Part shown: one piece after another, positions 5,169 to 7,518 of the stretch
Numbering within the stretch: position 1 is the stretch's first letter
How the letters are laid out: each line of letters begins with the position of its first letter
Source of the DNA: JAUVXJ01 sp034430275
Lineage (GTDB): Bacteria; Chloroflexota; Anaerolineae; UBA7937; B3-Chlor
Direction of reading: 5' to 3'
Length of the DNA stretch: 7,518 bases
NCBI GenBank assembly: GCA_034430275.1
Contig: DAOUEW010000199.1
Location: 1-7,518 of the forward strand
The notes under the pieces: model-generated
Told to the model about the DNA's origin: nothing
Databases searched by the model: none
What the model saw: the letters and a program-made list of their open reading frames with translations, nothing else
Made by a program: the position numbers and the translations under genes

Positions 5169-5791
5169 ACCGACTGTTGCTCATCCGCCACGCCCTCAAT
5201 GACTGGGTAGGGAAACGGATTGCGGGCTGGACTCCTGGCATCTCCCTCAACGAGAAGGGCAGAGAGCAAGCCGCACGCCTGGCCCAGTGGCTGGAAGAGG
5301 TGCCCCTGGAGGCGATCTACTCCAGTCCCCTGGAGCGCGCGGTAGAGACGGCCGAACCCATCGCCGACTCGCACCAACTGAAGATGGCGATCAGGGAGGC
5401 CATCGGCGAGAGCCATTACGGAGACTTGGACGGCAAGCCCATAGAGGAGATCTTCAAAACTGATCTGTGGGAGAAGTGGCGCCTCCACCCCAGCCGGACC
5501 CGCTTCCCCGGTGCTGAAACGACGTACGAGGTACAGGTACGCGTGGTGGAGCAACTCGAACAGATGCTGAGGGAACATCCCGACGGCAACATCGCCGTGG
5601 TCACTCACGCCGATCCCATCCGCGTCGCCGTCGCCCACTACGTCGGTCTGCCCCTAGACCTGGTGGGACGCATCTGGGTTTCGCCCGCCTCCGTAACCGT
5701 CCTCCGCTTCGACGCATGGGGACCGAGGCTGACACGATTGAGCCACAGCGGCCCTCTCGATCTCTTGACCAGGAGTCAGGCCTCGAGCTAG
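5165..5791 (+). CDS. Histidine phosphatase superfamily protein (dPGM-like)
   Basis: A 208-residue member of the histidine phosphatase (branch 1) superfamily, which includes cofactor-dependent phosphoglycerate mutase, phosphoserine phosphatase and cobalamin-pathway phosphatase. The phosphate pocket is complete: R8-H9 (phosphorylated His), R58 in SSPLERAVETA, E82 (proton donor, in GESHYGDLDG) and H148 in VVTHAD. FPGAET (114-119) is also typical. The signature is RHA instead of the usual RHG. The stretch AGWTPGISLNEKGREQA (20-36) closely recalls the MSMEG_4193-type putative phosphomutases of Actinobacteria and Chloroflexota, so I place it near that group from memory. Its ATG overlaps the stop of the permuted iPGM-like gene (ATGA, 5165-5168), implying translational coupling. 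The only nearby purine-rich site is the GAGAGAG run within the preceding gene. Substrate unknown; joint work with the upstream enzyme on one phosphate ester is inferred. Confidence 0.92.
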   Translation: MNRLLLIRHALNDWVGKRIAGWTPGISLNEKGREQAARLAQWLEEVPLEAIYSSPLERAVETAEPIADSHQLKMAIREAIGESHYGDLDGKPIEEIFKTDLWEKWRLHPSRTRFPGAETTYEVQVRVVEQLEQMLREHPDGNIAVVTHADPIRVAVAHYVGLPLDLVGRIWVSPASVTVLRFDAWGPRLTRLSHSGPLDLLTRSQASS

Positions 5792-5796
5792 ACGAC

Positions 5797-7518
5797 TCAG
5801 TCACCGTCGCGGAGATCGAGGGCCGTGAACACAAGAGACGGCTCTCCATCGCCCGCATCCCGCAGTAGAAGCGTGCTCACGCCCTGACTCAGAGGCAGCA
5901 ACGGGCCTTCGAAGTCCTCCTCTGCATGGACGGTGTAGCTCCACACCAGCTCTCCATCGAGATATACCTCGAGAGGACGTTTGCCCCTTTCGCTGAGAGC
6001 AGTAAACGCGAGGCGCTTGGTCACGGCAGTGGATGCCACGATGACGCAGTCAGCCTCGCGTCCGAGCCTTCGCCCCGGCTCGTCGTCCCGGTCGCGGCGG
6101 ACCCCCCACCCCTCGCCCAGGATCAAGAAAGGGTCTTCTCCATCCTGTCTGCCAACGTTGTACACAGTGATTGAGCCATCCTCGTATACCGGTTGTCTCT
6201 CACCAAGGATCTCCTCTGCCAGATCGAAGACCGCCTCTCTCGCCCTGCCCGCTGGCAGCATGTAATGGTGGAGAATCACGTATCGGACGTTCAGATACTC
6301 GAAGACCTCGTCCGAGACGTCCGTTGGGTTCTGAGCGATGATATCCCGCTCCAGGAAACGGAAGTGCTGGAGAACGGGGACCCGCTCCAGTAGCGACAGA
6401 GGCTCCCGACGGGTGACGTATCCAGCCAAGATAGGCTTGTGGTGCACCGTCTGGTAGAGAAGATGCGCCGGGCGGTCCCAGTTCATGGGCAGCTCAAGGA
6501 TAGCATACTCTGACTGGTCCGCCGCCAGACTCTGGTAGAAGGCAGGCACCTCCACCTTGGACAGGCGATAGGGCGCTGGCAGGAACTCGAAGCAAACCAG
6601 AACCACCGCTGCTAGCGCAACGAGCCTCCCCCTCGTCGGGGCCAGGCTCCCGATCGCCTTCTGCAACCCCACCGCTCCCAGTACTGATAGGCAAAGCATG
6701 ACCATCACGTCGAACCTGCTCACCGAGCGGGCGATGCTGAGGACGGGGAATAGTCGATAGAACAGCAGATACGGCAGCGGCACGGCAAGCTGTCGTCCTG
6801 CCACGTGCAGGTAGGGCCCCAAGGCCAGCAAGAAGAAGGCGAGAAGACTGACCACCCAGAGGGACGCTTTCCGGCGCTCCGCCCACACGCCGTAGAAAGC
6901 CAGAGCCAGGGGAATGAAGCCAGCGAAGACCATCCGCTCCGAGGTGCTGCTGGTGAAGGCCTGACTCAGGCCCGCAGCCGCCTCTCCCCAGACAGGATGA
7001 AACTCGTTGGGCGTCACGAAGGCCAGCAAGTCCGCAGAGAGGCGCAATGTGGTTCTGAAGGAGGAGCTCAGATAGGAGGAATCTCTGGCCGCTTCCAGGA
7101 CCATAGGCACCAGCAGAGGGGCAAGAAGCGCGCCGCTCGAGACCAGAATGAGGGCTGCCTTTGTGAGCAACAGACCAGGCCGCCGCTGGACCCACAGCCG
7201 ATAGCCAAGACAAACCAGTGTGAACACGAGGAGATAAAGAGCGTAGTACCAGTCGCACAGAGCGGTGAGCGTCAGGAACAGGACCGGCAACACCAGATCC
7301 GAGCGCAGACGCAGGCGCTCCGACGAGAGGGATCTCACGAGTAACAGGACATAGAAGGGCAGCCATTCGAGAGAGATCACCTGCATGTGGCCCAAGAGAT
7401 GCGCGAAGTGAAATGGCGCGAAGGTAAAGACGGCCCCGGCCAGAAAGGCCGGGACAGAAGCTGTCTCCCCTTGCGACTCACGCAGAACGTGGGAGGCCAG
7501 GAGATAGGCGCCGTAACC
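5797..7518 (-). CDS. Polytopic membrane protein, YfhO/GT-C-like (partial, N-terminus outside window)
   Basis: The frame is open to the window edge, so the N-terminus is missing; 573 codons are visible. A TTG at 7393-7395 could be taken as a start, but the 41 codons before it continue a membrane helix (FLAGAVFTFAPFHFAHLLGH) typical of these proteins, so the gene is longer. In fragment numbering, hydrophobic segments lie at about 24-42, 48-61, 75-108 (two), 117-141, 197-212, 219-239, 271-287 and 299-313. The SRFDVMVML region before the seventh or eighth helix recalls the conserved R..RF stretch of this group. A long non-membrane C-terminal part (about 316-573) follows, with ELPMN, KPILAGYVTR and VRYVILHHY blocks and a beta-rich end. 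The layout resembles YfhO-like and other GT-C-type membrane proteins of cell-surface glycan synthesis. No catalytic residue can be assigned with certainty. It converges on the phosphatase gene with 5 bases between the stops. Confidence 0.8.
   Translation of the reverse strand, partial: GYGAYLLASHVLRESQGETASVPAFLAGAVFTFAPFHFAHLLGHMQVISLEWLPFYVLLLVRSLSSERLRLRSDLVLPVLFLTLTALCDWYYALYLLVFTLVCLGYRLWVQRRPGLLLTKAALILVSSGALLAPLLVPMVLEAARDSSYLSSSFRTTLRLSADLLAFVTPNEFHPVWGEAAAGLSQAFTSSTSERMVFAGFIPLALAFYGVWAERRKASLWVVSLLAFFLLALGPYLHVAGRQLAVPLPYLLFYRLFPVLSIARSVSRFDVMVMLCLSVLGAVGLQKAIGSLAPTRGRLVALAAVVLVCFEFLPAPYRLSKVEVPAFYQSLAADQSEYAILELPMNWDRPAHLLYQTVHHKPILAGYVTRREPLSLLERVPVLQHFRFLERDIIAQNPTDVSDEVFEYLNVRYVILHHYMLPAGRAREAVFDLAEEILGERQPVYEDGSITVYNVGRQDGEDPFLILGEGWGVRRDRDDEPGRRLGREADCVIVASTAVTKRLAFTALSERGKRPLEVYLDGELVWSYTVHAEEDFEGPLLPLSQGVSTLLLRDAGDGEPSLVFTALDLRDGD

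Noticed and set aside
6494..7366. A 290-codon minus-strand frame inside the membrane-protein gene
   Set aside because: It is a shifted frame of the gene at 5797-7518, which has coherent membrane helices and family-like blocks. No frameshift is needed to explain the main frame.
7393..7395. TTG at 7393-7395 as the true start of the membrane-protein gene
   Set aside because: The frame stays open to the window edge and the 41 preceding codons encode a good membrane helix continuous with the family pattern, so the start lies outside the window.

Overview
The window is GC-rich bacterial chromosomal DNA (roughly 60% by eye). It has Shine-Dalgarno sites of the AAGGAG/AGGAGG type and good sigma-70 promoters, one of them a perfect TTGACA-17-TATAAT. 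Arginine is often encoded by AGG/AGA. The gene content (a DUF1385/YqhQ membrane protein, a TPR plus winged-helix protein, an MSMEG_4193-like phosphatase and a YfhO-like membrane protein) fits a Chloroflexota bacterium best. That assignment is inference; no rRNA or other marker gene is present. I see no mobile element, CRISPR array, tRNA or rRNA.

Layout. Minus strand, 21-2571: an Lrp/AsnC regulator with a consensus promoter, then about 450 bases without a convincing gene, a TPR protein with a C-terminal helix-turn-helix-like domain, and a DUF1385 membrane protein. Plus strand, 2769-5791: a Nudix hydrolase read divergently from the DUF1385 gene, a 318-base regulatory gap, then a tightly coupled pair (ATGA overlap) of a cofactor-independent phosphoglycerate mutase (iPGM) relative and a histidine-phosphatase-superfamily protein. 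Minus strand, 5797 to the window edge: the C-terminal part of a large polytopic membrane protein. It converges on the phosphatase with only 5 bases between stop codons.

The main discovery is the iPGM-like gene at 3576-5168. It is a circular permutation of the family. The protein starts in the middle of the canonical iPGM sequence, runs to the canonical C-terminus, passes through a short linker, then continues with the canonical N-terminal half up to the point where it began. Nearly every catalytic residue is present with canonical spacing. Canonically the transferase domain is inserted in, and splits, the phosphatase domain. Here the phosphatase domain is continuous and the transferase domain is split between the two protein ends. 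One substrate-site residue (Asp154 of the Geobacillus enzyme) is Gly, and the GGVHSH loop is remodelled, so the substrate may differ from phosphoglycerate.

The permuted enzyme is translationally coupled to a member of the other, unrelated phosphoglycerate mutase superfamily (histidine phosphatase). Together they look like a phosphate-ester processing pair. A 21-base near-perfect dyad lies over the -35 region of their promoter. The Nudix gene has its own promoter, whose -10 box sits at the exact centre of a perfect 7-6-7 palindrome. Both look like repressor-controlled promoters.
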